Shown: in pieces, positions 36,769 to 45,429 of the stretch
How positions within the stretch are numbered: position 1 is the stretch's first letter
Layout: every line of letters starts with the position of its first letter
Source: Bradyrhizobium sp. CSA112
Lineage (GTDB): Bacteria > Pseudomonadota > Alphaproteobacteria > Rhizobiales > Xanthobacteraceae
DNA length: 64,000 bases
Direction of reading: 5' to 3'
Assembly (NCBI RefSeq): GCF_029051645.1
Contig: NZ_JAACFS010000011.1
Coordinates: forward strand, 124,001-188,000
Translations under genes and position numbers: made by a program
Notes under the pieces: model-generated
Databases searched by the model: none
Told to the model about the DNA's origin: nothing
What the model saw: only the letters and a program-made list of their open reading frames with translations

Positions 36769-36796
36769 TTGACAATTATGGCCTCAAGCATAGCTG
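36769..36796 (+). promoter_or_regulatory. Possible sigma-70-type promoter of hflKC
   Basis: TTGACA at 36769-36774 is a perfect -35 hexamer; TAGCTG at 36791-36796 after 16 bases is a weak -10. It lies in the gap between folA and hflK, about 125 bases before the hflK start. The second hexamer is poor, so this is a guess. Confidence 0.35.
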
Positions 36797-36920
36797 CTCG
36801 AAGGGGTAAGCTTGCGTTGTAAGGGCCCGGGTGGTCCCCTATAAAGCCGGGCGGATATGCGAGGCTTAAGGCATCCTGCCCAAACAGGCGGACCCGGGCC
36901 CCCCGCAGAGGAGAGTTTAT

Positions 36921-38066
36921 ATGCCGTGGAAGAATCAAGGCGGGGGCCCATGGGGCTCAGGTCCGAAGGGACCGTGGGGTTCGGGTCCGCAATCGACCGG
37001 GCCGAGGCCGCCCGATCTCGAGGATTTGCTGCGGCGCGGCCAGGACAAGCTGCAGCAGCTTCTGCCGGGCGGACATTTCAGCGGCATGGGCATTGCGCTG
37101 GTGCTGGCCGGCGCGCTGGCGATCTGGGGCTTGTCCGGATTCTTCCGCGTGCAGTCGGAAGAACTCGGCGTCGTGCTGCGCTTCGGCAAGCATGTCCGCA
37201 CCGTGCAACCCGGCCTGAACTATCATCTGCCCTATCCGATCGAGACCGTGCTGCTGCCGAAGGCACTGCGCGTCTCCACGATCTCGATCGGGATGTCGCT
37301 GATCGACGATCCGGCGCGGCGCGGCCGCACCATGCGGGACGTGCCGGAAGAAAGCCTGATGCTGACCGGCGACGAAAACATCGTCGACGTCGACTTCACC
37401 GTGCTGTGGCGGATCAAGCCCGACGGCGTCGGCAACTACCTCTTCAACATCCAGAACCCTGAAGGCACCGTGAAGGCGGTGGCCGAAAGCGCGATGCGCG
37501 AAGTGATCGGCCGGTCTCTGATTCAGCCGATCCTCACCGGCGCCCGGACCACGAACGAGCAGGGCGTGCAGGAACTGATGCAGCGGACGCTCGACAGCTA
37601 CGGCTCCGGGGTCCAGATCACGCAGGTGCAAATGCAGAAGGTCGACCCGCCGGCGCAGGTCATCGATTCGTTCCGCGACGTGCAGGCCGCGCGCGCCGAC
37701 TTCGAGCGTCTGCAGAACGAGGCGCAAACCTACGCTAACCGCGTCATCCCCGACGCCCGCGGCCGCGCTGCGCAGATCCTGCAGGTCGCCGAGGGTTACA
37801 GGGAACAGGCGATCGCCGAGGCCAAAGGCCAGAGCGCGCGCTTCACGAAGGTGTTCGAGGAATACAACAAGGCCAAGGAAGTGACGCGGCAGCGAATTTA
37901 TCTGGAGACGATGGAACGAATTCTCGGCGGGTCCGAGAAACTGGTCTATGACGGCGGCAACTCGGCACAGAGCATCGTGCCTTATCTGCCGCTCAGCGAA
38001 TTGACGCCGCGGCGCCCGCCGCCGACGGCCGGTCAGCAGCAGCAGCAGCAGGGAGGCACGCGATGA
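36921..38066 (+). CDS. hflK: HflK, SPFH-domain regulator of FtsH
   Basis: The protein has 381 residues. A Gly/Pro/Trp-rich N-terminus (WKNQGGGPWGSGPKG and more) precedes a membrane helix at about 55-74 and a SPFH domain starting FFRVQSEELGVVLRFGKHVRTVQPGLNYHLPYP. A long helical part with VIPDARGRAAQILQVAEGYREQAIAEAKGQ follows, then a Gln-rich tail. HflK and HflC form a large cage around the FtsH protease in the inner membrane, limiting its access to membrane proteins. The start has GAGGAGAG in front. hflC overlaps by four bases. Confidence 0.95.
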   Translation: MPWKNQGGGPWGSGPKGPWGSGPQSTGPRPPDLEDLLRRGQDKLQQLLPGGHFSGMGIALVLAGALAIWGLSGFFRVQSEELGVVLRFGKHVRTVQPGLNYHLPYPIETVLLPKALRVSTISIGMSLIDDPARRGRTMRDVPEESLMLTGDENIVDVDFTVLWRIKPDGVGNYLFNIQNPEGTVKAVAESAMREVIGRSLIQPILTGARTTNEQGVQELMQRTLDSYGSGVQITQVQMQKVDPPAQVIDSFRDVQAARADFERLQNEAQTYANRVIPDARGRAAQILQVAEGYREQAIAEAKGQSARFTKVFEEYNKAKEVTRQRIYLETMERILGGSEKLVYDGGNSAQSIVPYLPLSELTPRRPPPTAGQQQQQQGGTR

Positions 38067-38968
38067 GGTCTCCGGTTGCAGGTATTGCCACCCTGATCCT
38101 GCTGTTACTCGTGGTGATCGTGGGCTACAGCTCGATCTTCACGGTGTCGCAGACCGAACAGGCGCTCGTGGTCCGGCTCGGCCGGCCGGTCGACGTCGTG
38201 TCCGAGCCCGGCCTGAACTTCAAGGCGCCGTTCATTGACACCGTCATCAGCATCGACAAGCGCATCCTCGATCTGGAAAATCCGTCGCAGGAAGTCATCG
38301 CTTCCGACCAGAAGCGGCTCGTCGTCGACGCCTTCGCCCGCTACCGGATCAAGAACCCGCTGCGCTTCTATCAGAGCATCGGCTCGATCCAGGCCGCCAA
38401 CATCCAGCTCACCACGCTGTTGAACGCGGCATTGCGCCGCGTGCTGGGCGAGGTCAACTTCATCAATGTGGTGCGCGACGAACGCGAGGGCCTGATGACG
38501 CGCATCCGCGAGCAACTCGACAGGGAGGCCGATCAGTACGGCATCCAGGTGGTCGACGTGCGTATCCGCCGCGCTGATCTGCCGGAGGCCAACAGCCAGG
38601 CGGTCTATCAGCGCATGCAGACCGAACGGCAGCGCGAGGCGGCGGAGTTCCGCGCCCAGGGCGGCCAGAAGTCGCAGGAGATCCGCTCCAAGGCCGATCG
38701 CGAGGCCACGGTCATCATCGCGGAGGCCAATTCGACCGCCGAGCAGACGCGCGGCGTGGGCGACGCAGAACGCAACCGCCTGTTCGCCGAGGCCTATGGC
38801 AGGGATGCGGACTTCTTCGCCTTCTATCGTTCGATGTCGGCCTATGAGACCGGGCTCCGCTCCAACGACACCCGTTTCCTGCTGCGCCCTGATTCCGAGT
38901 TCTTCCGCTTCTTTGCCAATCCGTCCGGCCACCCGCCGGCGGCTGCGGCTGCGGCAGCGAAGCCTTAA
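38063..38968 (+). CDS. hflC: HflC, SPFH-domain regulator of FtsH
   Basis: The protein has 301 residues. An N-terminal membrane anchor (about residues 7-24, ATLILLLLVVIVGYSSIF) precedes the SPFH region VSQTEQALVVRLGRPVDVVSEPGLNFKAPF. Then come SQEVIASDQKRLVVDAFARYRI and a long helical part VYQRMQTERQREAAEFRAQG. A C-terminal end with SAYETGLRSNDTRFLLRPDSEFFRFF is the family end, followed by an Ala-rich tail. It is the partner of HflK, coupled by ATGA. Confidence 0.95.
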   Translation: MRSPVAGIATLILLLLVVIVGYSSIFTVSQTEQALVVRLGRPVDVVSEPGLNFKAPFIDTVISIDKRILDLENPSQEVIASDQKRLVVDAFARYRIKNPLRFYQSIGSIQAANIQLTTLLNAALRRVLGEVNFINVVRDEREGLMTRIREQLDREADQYGIQVVDVRIRRADLPEANSQAVYQRMQTERQREAAEFRAQGGQKSQEIRSKADREATVIIAEANSTAEQTRGVGDAERNRLFAEAYGRDADFFAFYRSMSAYETGLRSNDTRFLLRPDSEFFRFFANPSGHPPAAAAAAAKP

Positions 38969-39061
38969 GCCTCGGGGTCGGATACGCGAGTTACGGCGAA
39001 GCGGGTTCCGCTTCGCCGGCACAAAGCAAAAGGCGCTAGAATAGCGGGGGGTTGCCATCCG

Positions 39062-39262
39062 ATGAGGTCCATAGCGTTCGCCGACTTCCTCATCGGTGTG
39101 GGCATTCTCTTTGTGCTCGAAGGCCTAATGTTCGCCGCCAGCCCGGCCTGGATGCGCCGGGCGATGAAGAGCGCGCTGACAACGCCGGACAATATCCTGC
39201 GGATCGTCGGCATCGTCTCGGCGGTCGTGGGTCTGCTCCTGATCTGGTTCGTGCGGCGGTAG
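39062..39262 (+). CDS. DUF2065 small membrane protein
   Basis: The protein has 66 residues with two helices: ADFLIGVGILFVLEGLMFAA and ILRIVGIVSAVVGLLLIWFVRR, the DUF2065 pattern (YjeT-like). The family is commonly found between hflC and a Do-type protease, as here. It is probably in the same transcript as hflKC, although it lies 93 bases after hflC. Function is unknown. Confidence 0.85.
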   Translation: MRSIAFADFLIGVGILFVLEGLMFAASPAWMRRAMKSALTTPDNILRIVGIVSAVVGLLLIWFVRR

Positions 39263-39272
39263 GTTTTCACCG

Positions 39273-39360
39273 TCATTTGCGGGATGGTCCGCGCGCATCG
39301 GGGAATCCTGGGATTCTCAGATGTGCGCACATCTGAGTTCGCTTCGCGCCCCGGAATGAC
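39273..39360. repeat. Palindromic intergenic repeat (CGCCCCGGAATGAC type)
   Basis: A partial inverted repeat begins GTCATTTGCGGG and ends CGCCCCGGAATGAC, with a 22-base perfect palindrome in the centre (39316-39337). The last 25 bases are identical to the end of the element at 56546-56640. It lies between DUF2065 and the Do-type protease gene. Confidence 0.65.
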
Positions 39361-39513
39361 GGCAATAAACCGCCGCAAATTGCTGTGGCGTCAACGAAAT
39401 CGTGAGCCGCCTGGAGCCGATTTTTCGCCGGAATATCCAGCGCAGATGCTTGCGCGTCCGACCCGTTCGGGCGCACTGTGGACTCGAATCCGCCCCTTTG
39501 GAGACACGCCGAC

Positions 39514-41016
39514 ATGACCGCACCCGCTTTGAGCCGCCGCCTGCGCCTGATGGGGATTGCGATCTCGCTCAGTGCCGCCAGCTTGCTGGCCTCAGTGCCG
39601 GCGAGCGCGCGCGGGCCGGACGGCATCGCCGACATTGCCGAGAAGGTGATCGACTCCGTCGTCAACATTTCGACCTCGCAGAGCGTGGAGGCCAAGGGCG
39701 GCGGCAGGGACGCGATGCCGCAATTGCCGCCGGGCTCGCCGTTCGAGGAGTTCTTCGATGACTTCTTCAAGAACCGCCGCGGCGGTGCGCCCAAGGGCGG
39801 CGACAAGAGCGGCGAAATGCAGCCGCCGCGCAAGACCAATTCGCTCGGCTCCGGTTTCATCGTCGATGCTGCCGGCGTCGTCGTCACCAACAATCACGTC
39901 ATCGCGGATGCCGACGAGATCAACTTGATCATGAACGATGGCACCAAGATCAAGGCCGAGTTGGTCGGCGTCGACAAGAAGACCGATATTGCGGTCTTGA
40001 AGTTCAAGCCGGTGAAGCCGGTGACCGCGGTGAAGTTCGGCGATTCCGACAAGCTGCGGCTCGGCGAATGGGTGATTGCGATCGGCAATCCGTTCAGCCT
40101 CGGCGGCTCGGTGACGGCCGGGATCGTGTCGGCGCGCAACCGCGACATCAGCCAGGGGCCGTACGACAGCTACATCCAGACCGATGCATCCATCAACCGC
40201 GGCAATTCCGGTGGTCCGCTGTTCAACCTCGAAGGCGAAGTGGTGGGCGTCAACACGCTGATCATCTCGCCGACCGGTGGTTCGATCGGCCTCGGTTTCG
40301 CAGTGCCGTCGAAGACGGTAGCCCGCGTGGTCGATCAGCTCCAGCAGTTCGGCGAATTGCGCCGTGGCTGGCTCGGCGTGCGGATCCAGCAGGTCACCGA
40401 GGAGATCGCTGAAAGCCTCAACATCAAGCCCGCCCGCGGTGCGCTGGTCGCCGGCATCGACGACAAGGGGCCGGCCAAGCCCGCCGGCATCGAGCCCGGC
40501 GACGTCGTCGTCAAATTCGACGGCAAGGACGTCAAGGATCCGAAGGACCTCTCGCGCGCGGTTGCCGACACCGCGGTCGGCAAGGAAGTCGACGTCGTGA
40601 TTATCCGCAAGGGCAACGAGGAAACCCGCAAGGTCACGCTCGGCCGCCTCGAGGATACCGAAAAAGTGCAGCAGGCCGCTGCCAAGACCAAGGAAGACCC
40701 CGTCGAGAAGCCGGTGACGCAAAAGGCGCTCGGCCTCGATCTCGCCGCGCTGAGCAAGGACCTGCGTACGAGGTACAAGATCAAGGACAGCGTCAAGGGC
40801 GTGATCATCACCGGTGTCGACGGCTCCTCCGACGCCGCCGAAAAGCGGCTGTCCGCCGGCGACGTCATCGTCGAGGTGGCGCAGGAAGCGGTAAGCAACG
40901 CCGCCGACATCAAGAAGCGCGTCGATCAGCTCAAGAAGGACGGCAAGAAGTCGGTGCTGATGCTGGTGTCGAACGGCGAGGGCGAACTGCGCTTTGTCGC
41001 GCTGAGTGTGCAGTAG
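39514..41016 (+). CDS. degP: Do/DegP-type periplasmic serine protease
   Basis: The precursor has 500 residues. The signal peptide ends near PASA (before RGPDGIAD). The trypsin-like triad is seen as His128 (TNNHVIAD), Asp158 (KKTDIAVLKF) and Ser232 (NRGNSGGPLFN). Two PDZ domains follow (about 265-355, GWLGVRIQQVTEEIAESL; and about 400-495, KGVIITGVDGSSDAAEKRLSAGDVIVE). It degrades or refolds damaged envelope proteins. The start at 39514 begins the signal peptide; an in-frame ATG at 39478 has no support. Its position after hflKC and DUF2065 fits a membrane/envelope quality-control cluster. Confidence 0.94.
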   Translation: MTAPALSRRLRLMGIAISLSAASLLASVPASARGPDGIADIAEKVIDSVVNISTSQSVEAKGGGRDAMPQLPPGSPFEEFFDDFFKNRRGGAPKGGDKSGEMQPPRKTNSLGSGFIVDAAGVVVTNNHVIADADEINLIMNDGTKIKAELVGVDKKTDIAVLKFKPVKPVTAVKFGDSDKLRLGEWVIAIGNPFSLGGSVTAGIVSARNRDISQGPYDSYIQTDASINRGNSGGPLFNLEGEVVGVNTLIISPTGGSIGLGFAVPSKTVARVVDQLQQFGELRRGWLGVRIQQVTEEIAESLNIKPARGALVAGIDDKGPAKPAGIEPGDVVVKFDGKDVKDPKDLSRAVADTAVGKEVDVVIIRKGNEETRKVTLGRLEDTEKVQQAAAKTKEDPVEKPVTQKALGLDLAALSKDLRTRYKIKDSVKGVIITGVDGSSDAAEKRLSAGDVIVEVAQEAVSNAADIKKRVDQLKKDGKKSVLMLVSNGEGELRFVALSVQ

Positions 41017-41051
41017 TGGTGTGACCACCGCTGGCTGCTCCAAACGACCAT

Positions 41052-41171
41052 GTCGTCCCTGCGAACGCAGGGACCCATACGCCGCGGCACCAATTGCTTT
41101 GGAAGACGTCAGCCATCTTGCTTTTATCGATAGGACAACGCGGTATGGGTCCCTGCGTTCGCAGGGACGAC
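41052..41171. repeat. Inverted repeat pair with 29-base perfect arms
   Basis: The left arm 41052-41080 (GTCGTCCCTGCGAACGCAGG...) and the right arm 41143-41171 are perfect inverted copies, separated by 62 bases. Each arm holds its own short palindrome GTCCCTGCGAACGCAGGGAC. The element fills the convergent gap between the degP-like gene and serB and may serve both as terminator. Confidence 0.75.
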
Positions 41172-41181
41172 GTAGAGAGTC

Positions 41182-42087
41182 TTATCCCCCCACAAACTCC
41201 TCGCGCCGATAGCCCTGCGCATACAACAGCGCCGTGAGGTCGCCGTAGTCGATCCGCGCGGCGGCGGCAGCGGCCACTGCGGGCTTGGCGTGATAGGCGA
41301 CGCCAAGGCCAGCCGCCTCGATCATGCCGAGGTCGTTGGCGCCGTCGCCGGTCACCAGCGTATCGATCTCGTCGAGGTCGAAGGATTCGCGAAGCTCGAT
41401 CAAAGTGGCGAGCTTGGCGGCGCGGCCGAGGATCGGTTCGGCCACTTCGCCGGTGAACTTACCGTCGCGGACCTTCAATTCGTTGGCGCGGTTCTCCTGG
41501 AAGCCGATCCTCGCGGCGACCGCATGGGTGAACAGCGTGAAGCCGCCGGAGATCAGGCAGGTCCAGGCGCTGTTGGCGCGCATGGTCATGACCAGCTCCA
41601 GCCCGCCCGGCGTCGGCGTGATGCGTTTTGCCAGCACCTCGTCGACCACGCCGACCGGCATGTCCTTCAGCAGTGCGACGCGTTCGCGCAGCGCCGGCTC
41701 GAATTCGATCTCGCCGCGCATCGCCCGTTCGGTGATGGCGGCGACGTGCGCCTTGAGCCCGGCGAAATCGGCCAGCTCGTCGATGCATTCCTGGCCGATC
41801 ATGGTGGAATCCATGTCCGCCAGAAAAAGCTTCTTGCGCCGGAAGGCCGCAGGCTGCACGACGATGTCGATCGGGAGGTCGCCGCGCGCCTGTTGCAGGC
41901 GGGCTTCGATCGCCTTGATATCGTCCCGGCTGTTGCTTTGGCCCTCGAAGGGAATGTCGACGGCAACCTCGTCGAACAGCCATTGCGCCGTGCCGGGCGA
42001 GGGGAGAACGGCCAGCGCGCCGTCGACAATCGTGGTGTCGAGCGCGGGATTGGCCGGATTGCAGATGAGGGTGGCGACCAGGGACAT
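41182..42087 (-). CDS. serB: Phosphoserine phosphatase
   Basis: The protein has 301 residues. HAD motif I is LADMDSTMIGQECIDELADFAG (DxDxT), motif II is the Ser in TCLISGGFTLFT, and motif IV is VTGDGANDLGMIEAAGLG. An N-terminal ACT-like part of about 75 residues precedes the catalytic core, as in longer SerB proteins. It performs the last step of serine synthesis. Its ATG (42087-42085) shares CATG with the ATG of the divergent miaA gene, so the two start codons overlap by two bases. Confidence 0.93.
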   Translation of the reverse strand: MSLVATLICNPANPALDTTIVDGALAVLPSPGTAQWLFDEVAVDIPFEGQSNSRDDIKAIEARLQQARGDLPIDIVVQPAAFRRKKLFLADMDSTMIGQECIDELADFAGLKAHVAAITERAMRGEIEFEPALRERVALLKDMPVGVVDEVLAKRITPTPGGLELVMTMRANSAWTCLISGGFTLFTHAVAARIGFQENRANELKVRDGKFTGEVAEPILGRAAKLATLIELRESFDLDEIDTLVTGDGANDLGMIEAAGLGVAYHAKPAVAAAAAARIDYGDLTALLYAQGYRREEFVGG

Positions 42088-43018
42088 GCAGGCGCATCAG
42101 CTAGATTTGAGCAAGGCCGTGCTTATCGCAGGGCCGACCGCCAGCGGCAAGTCGGCGCTGGCGCTCGAATTGGCACAAAAAGCCGGCGGAATCGTCATCA
42201 ACACCGATTCCATGCAGGTCTATCGCGATCTCCGCATCATCACGGCGCGGCCGACCCCGGAGGAAGAGGCGCTTGTTCCGCACCGCCTCTATGGTCACGT
42301 CGATGCTTCGGTCAATTTCTCGGCGGGCGCCTGGGTGGCGGATGCCGGAAAGGTGCTGTCCGAGGCGCGCGCGGCAAAGCGTCTGCCGATTTTCATCGGC
42401 GGCTCCGGCCTGTACTTCAAGGCGTTGACGCGCGGTCTCTCCGCAGTGCCGCCGATCCCAGCGCAAGTGCGCGAAGCCGTTCGCGCGCGGCTGGAGCGCG
42501 ATGGCGTCGAAGCGTTGCACACTGAGCTGGTGCGGCGCGATCAAATATCGGCCGAACGTCTGAAGCCGCGCGATCGCACCCGGATTGTCCGCGCGCTGGA
42601 AGTGATCGAAGCCACCGGCCGCGCGCTGCCTGACTGGCATCGCGAAGGGCTGCCGCCGCTACTGCCGCCGGGCGAATTCAGCGCGCTGTTTCTTGCGCCG
42701 GAGCGCGCTGAGCTTTATGCGCGGATCGATGCGCGGTTCGGCGCGATGCTGGCCGCAGGCGCGCTGGAGGAAGTCGCCGCATTGGCCGCGCGAAAGCTCG
42801 ATCCCTTGCTGCCGGCGATGAAGGCCCATGGTGTGCCGGCGCTGATCCGCTACCTCGGCGGCGAGATCACGCGCGAGGCGGCCGCCGAAATCGGCCGTGC
42901 CGACACCCGCCATTACGCCAAGCGGCAATTCACCTGGTTCAGGCACCAATTGCCGGAGTTCGAATGGATGGCGCCGGAGGTGGCGAGGGGGTGGCTAAGC
43001 GCACGAACCTCTTCCTGA
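42086..43018 (+). CDS. miaA: tRNA dimethylallyltransferase
   Basis: The protein has 310 residues. The P-loop GPTASGKS stands near the N-terminus, followed by INTDSMQVYRDLRIITARPT, IFIGGSGLYFKALTRGLS, RDRTRIVRALEV and AKRQFTWFRHQLP, all MiaA signatures. It adds dimethylallyl to A37 of UNN-reading tRNAs. The first ATG (42086) overlaps the serB start codon; a TTG at 42108 directly before SKAVLIAGPT is an alternative start that would remove this overlap. The last bases enter a palindromic repeat (43008-43136). Confidence 0.93.
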   Translation: MQAHQLDLSKAVLIAGPTASGKSALALELAQKAGGIVINTDSMQVYRDLRIITARPTPEEEALVPHRLYGHVDASVNFSAGAWVADAGKVLSEARAAKRLPIFIGGSGLYFKALTRGLSAVPPIPAQVREAVRARLERDGVEALHTELVRRDQISAERLKPRDRTRIVRALEVIEATGRALPDWHREGLPPLLPPGEFSALFLAPERAELYARIDARFGAMLAAGALEEVAALAARKLDPLLPAMKAHGVPALIRYLGGEITREAAAEIGRADTRHYAKRQFTWFRHQLPEFEWMAPEVARGWLSARTSS

Positions 43019-43136
43019 GGAGCCGCCAACGGGTCCGCGCGCAGCGCGGCCCGATGACAGGCTCCGCGGCGTCTCGAAGGATGGGCCACGGGCCTCATGG
43101 TTCGAGACGCGCGAAGACGCGCTCCTCACCATGAGG
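43008..43136. repeat. Palindromic repeat (CTCATCCTGAGGAG family)
   Basis: An imperfect long inverted repeat starts CCTCTTCCTGAGGAG, has GTCTCGAAGGATGGGCCACG inside and ends CGCTCCTCACCATGAGG. The same family occurs at 50395-50494. The element begins inside the last codons of miaA, so insertion or decay of the repeat probably set the present C-terminus. Confidence 0.65.
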
Positions 43137-43231
43137 AGAGGGAAGCGCATGGCTGGAACCGCAAATTCCCACTCGCCGAACGACCGGAACACAGTTACAC
43201 TGCCAAAACCGCGCTAATGGCGTCCCTTCCC

Positions 43232-43259
43232 TTGACTTCCGGGGGCCGGACGGTATAAC
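43232..43259 (+). promoter_or_regulatory. Sigma-70-type promoter of the ilv leader
   Basis: TTGACT at 43232-43237, a 16-base spacer and TATAAC at 43254-43259 form a good promoter. The predicted start near 43266 is about 25 bases before the leader peptide ATG, as expected for an attenuated operon. Confidence 0.72.
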
Positions 43260-43290
43260 GCGCGCAACCTTTGGGAAGCCGAGCCGCGAA

Positions 43291-43356
43291 ATGCGTAACA
43301 TTATTACCAAACTCCTTATCGTAGTCGTACCCAGGCGCACCGCCGGGGGTGGCTGA
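43291..43356 (+). CDS. ilvL: Leader peptide of the ilvB operon (attenuator)
   Basis: A 21-codon reading frame encodes MRNIITKLLIVVVPRRTAGGG and stops at 43356. Eight of the ten residues from position 4 to 13 are Ile, Leu or Val, the regulatory amino acids of this pathway. It stands between a good promoter (43232-43259) and a terminator hairpin (43386-43406) before ilvB. Ribosome stalling at these codons when branched-chain aminoacyl-tRNAs are scarce should prevent the terminator from forming. It is too short to be seen by normal gene finders. Confidence 0.85.
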   Translation: MRNIITKLLIVVVPRRTAGGG

Positions 43357-43406
43357 AGGCCATCCAAATTCAGGCGGTGTGCATGGGGCCTCTCGGGCCC
43401 TTTTTT
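43335..43406 (+). terminator. Attenuator of the ilvB operon
   Basis: A 10-base stem GCGCACCGCC (43335-43344) / GGCGGTGTGC (43373-43382, one G-U pair) overlaps the end of the leader frame. A smaller stem lies inside it (GGTGGC / GCCATC). Right after comes the terminator GGGCC-TCTCG-GGCCC (43386-43400) with six T at 43401-43406. The stalled ribosome would cover the first arm and change the folding; which alternative pair forms the antiterminator is not resolved by eye. Confidence 0.75.
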
Positions 43407-43461
43407 ATTTCCCGAAACAGACACTGAGAAAGCCGCGCCAAAAGCGCATCCGGAGCAGACC

Positions 43462-45237
43462 ATGACCGACAAGAGCCACGACCCCAATCAGATGACCGGC
43501 GCCGCGATGATCGTGCGCGCGCTCATCGATCATGGCGTCCAGCACATCTTCGGCTATCCCGGCGGCGCGGTGCTTCCGATCTATGACGAGATTTTCCAGC
43601 AGAGCGAGGTCGAGCACATCCTGGTGCGCCACGAGCAGGGCGCCGGCCATGCGGCGGAGGGCTATGCGCGCTCGACCGGCAAGCCGGGCGTCGTGCTGGT
43701 GACCTCGGGCCCAGGCGCCACCAACATGGTGACGCCGCTGACGGATGCGCTGATGGATTCGATTCCTCTGGTCTGCATCACCGGCCAGGTCCCCACGCAC
43801 TTGATCGGCAATGACGCGTTCCAGGAATGCGACACCGTCGGCATCACCCGTCCCTGCACCAAGCACAACTGGCTGGTGCGCGACGTCAACGATCTAGCCA
43901 AGGTGCTGCACGAGGCGTTCTATGTCGCAACGACCGGCCGTCCCGGCCCGGTCGTGGTCGATGTCCCCAAGGACGTGCAGTTTGCGATCGGCACCTATCA
44001 TCCGCCGCGCAAGTCCGACGTGCATGTCTCGTATACGCCGCGGGTGAAGGGCGACGCTGCGCAGATCCGAAAAGCCGTGGCGCTATTGGCTTCCGCCAAG
44101 CGGCCGGTGATCTATTCCGGCGGCGGCGTGATCAATGCCGGACCCGAGGCGTCGAAGCTGTTGCGCGAGCTGGTCGAGGTCACCGGCTTTCCCATCACCT
44201 CGACGCTGATGGGGCTGGGCGCCTATCCCGCGACCGGCAAGAACTGGCTCGGCATGCTCGGCATGCACGGCACCTACGAGGCCAACATGACGATGCATGG
44301 TTGCGACGTCATGCTGTGCGTCGGCGCGCGCTTCGACGACCGCATCACCGGCCGCACCGATGCGTTCTCACCGGGCTCGAAGAAGATCCACATTGATATA
44401 GATCCCTCCTCGATCAACAAGAACATCCGCGTCGACGTGCCGATCATCGGCGACGCTGCCAATGTGCTGGGCGACCTGCTGCAGGTGTTCAAGGCGGAAG
44501 CCAAGAAGCCCGACATCAAGCCGTGGTGGCAGGAGATCGCCAAATGGCGCGCGCGCAATTCGCTCGCCTACAAGAAGAACAACGATGTCATCCTGCCGCA
44601 ATACGCCATCGAACGCCTGTTCGCGGCGACGCGCGGCCATGACACCTACATCACGACCGAGGTCGGCCAGCACCAGATGTGGGCGGCGCAGTTCTTCGGC
44701 TTCGAGCAGCCGCACCGCTGGATGACGTCGGGTGGCCTCGGCACCATGGGCTACGGCCTGCCGGCAGCGCTCGGCGTGCAGGTCGCGCACCCTGACAGCC
44801 TCGTGATCGACATTGCCGGCGACGCCTCGGTGCAGATGACGATGCAGGAGATGTCGACGGCGGTTCAGTTTGAATTGCCGATCAAGATCTTCATCCTGAA
44901 TAACCAGTACATGGGCATGGTGCGGCAGTGGCAGCAGCTCCTGCACGGCAACCGGCTGTCGCATTCTTACTCCGAAGCGCTGCCGGATTTCGTCAAGCTC
45001 GCGGATGCATTCGGCTGCGTCGGCCTGCAGGCGATCAAGCCCGGCGATCTCGACGGTGCGCTCAAGGAGATGATCAGCGTCAAACGTCCGGTGCTGTTCG
45101 ATTGCCGCGTCGCGGCGCTGGAAAATTGCTTCCCGATGATTCCGTCCGGCAAGGCGCACAATGAAATGCTGCTGCCGGTGGAAGCCACCGACGAAGCCAC
45201 CGCCGCAGCGTTTGCCGGCGGCAAGGCGCTGGTGTGA
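43462..45237 (+). CDS. ilvB: Acetolactate synthase, large subunit
   Basis: The protein has 591 residues. The TPP-activating Glu is in VRHEQGAGHAAEGYARSTG; the TPP/metal site reads GDASVQMTMQEMST...ILNNQYMGMV; FAD-domain stretches include GMHGTYEANMTMHGCD and GARFDDRITGRT. It condenses two pyruvates, or pyruvate with 2-oxobutyrate, the first common step to Val, Leu and Ile. The gene follows the leader attenuator. The regulatory subunit ilvN lies 1.2 kb downstream, behind a threonine-dehydratase-like gene. Confidence 0.96.
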   Translation: MTDKSHDPNQMTGAAMIVRALIDHGVQHIFGYPGGAVLPIYDEIFQQSEVEHILVRHEQGAGHAAEGYARSTGKPGVVLVTSGPGATNMVTPLTDALMDSIPLVCITGQVPTHLIGNDAFQECDTVGITRPCTKHNWLVRDVNDLAKVLHEAFYVATTGRPGPVVVDVPKDVQFAIGTYHPPRKSDVHVSYTPRVKGDAAQIRKAVALLASAKRPVIYSGGGVINAGPEASKLLRELVEVTGFPITSTLMGLGAYPATGKNWLGMLGMHGTYEANMTMHGCDVMLCVGARFDDRITGRTDAFSPGSKKIHIDIDPSSINKNIRVDVPIIGDAANVLGDLLQVFKAEAKKPDIKPWWQEIAKWRARNSLAYKKNNDVILPQYAIERLFAATRGHDTYITTEVGQHQMWAAQFFGFEQPHRWMTSGGLGTMGYGLPAALGVQVAHPDSLVIDIAGDASVQMTMQEMSTAVQFELPIKIFILNNQYMGMVRQWQQLLHGNRLSHSYSEALPDFVKLADAFGCVGLQAIKPGDLDGALKEMISVKRPVLFDCRVAALENCFPMIPSGKAHNEMLLPVEATDEATAAAFAGGKALV

Positions 45238-45277
45238 GGACGCCGATGCAGCCTTCACGACGAGCTCTCTCTCTTCG

Positions 45278-45408
45278 CCTCTCCCCGCGCGCGGGGAGAG
45301 GTCGGCGCGTAGCGCCGGGTGAGGGGGACTCTCCGCGTACTCACATCTATCGGGTTTGCGGATGCAGCCCCTCACCCCGACCCTCTCCCCGTAAGAACGG
45401 GGAGAGGG
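45278..45408. repeat. Two strong palindromes between ilvB and the dehydratase gene
   Basis: A perfect 24-base palindrome CCTCTCCCCGCG/CGCGGGGAGAGG (45278-45301) and a second stem CCCTCTCCCCGT-AAGA-ACGGGGAGAGGG (45381-45408) share the core CTCTCCCCG. They belong to the REP-like CTCTCCCC repeat common in these genomes. They can halt transcription and would weaken coupling of ilvB to downstream genes. Confidence 0.7.
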
Positions 45409-45429
45409 AGCCTAACGCCGGGTGCTTCC

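Noticed and set aside
39592..41043. A 483-codon frame antisense to the degP-like gene
   Set aside because: Composition is that of a reverse-frame shadow; the sense gene has a complete catalytic triad.
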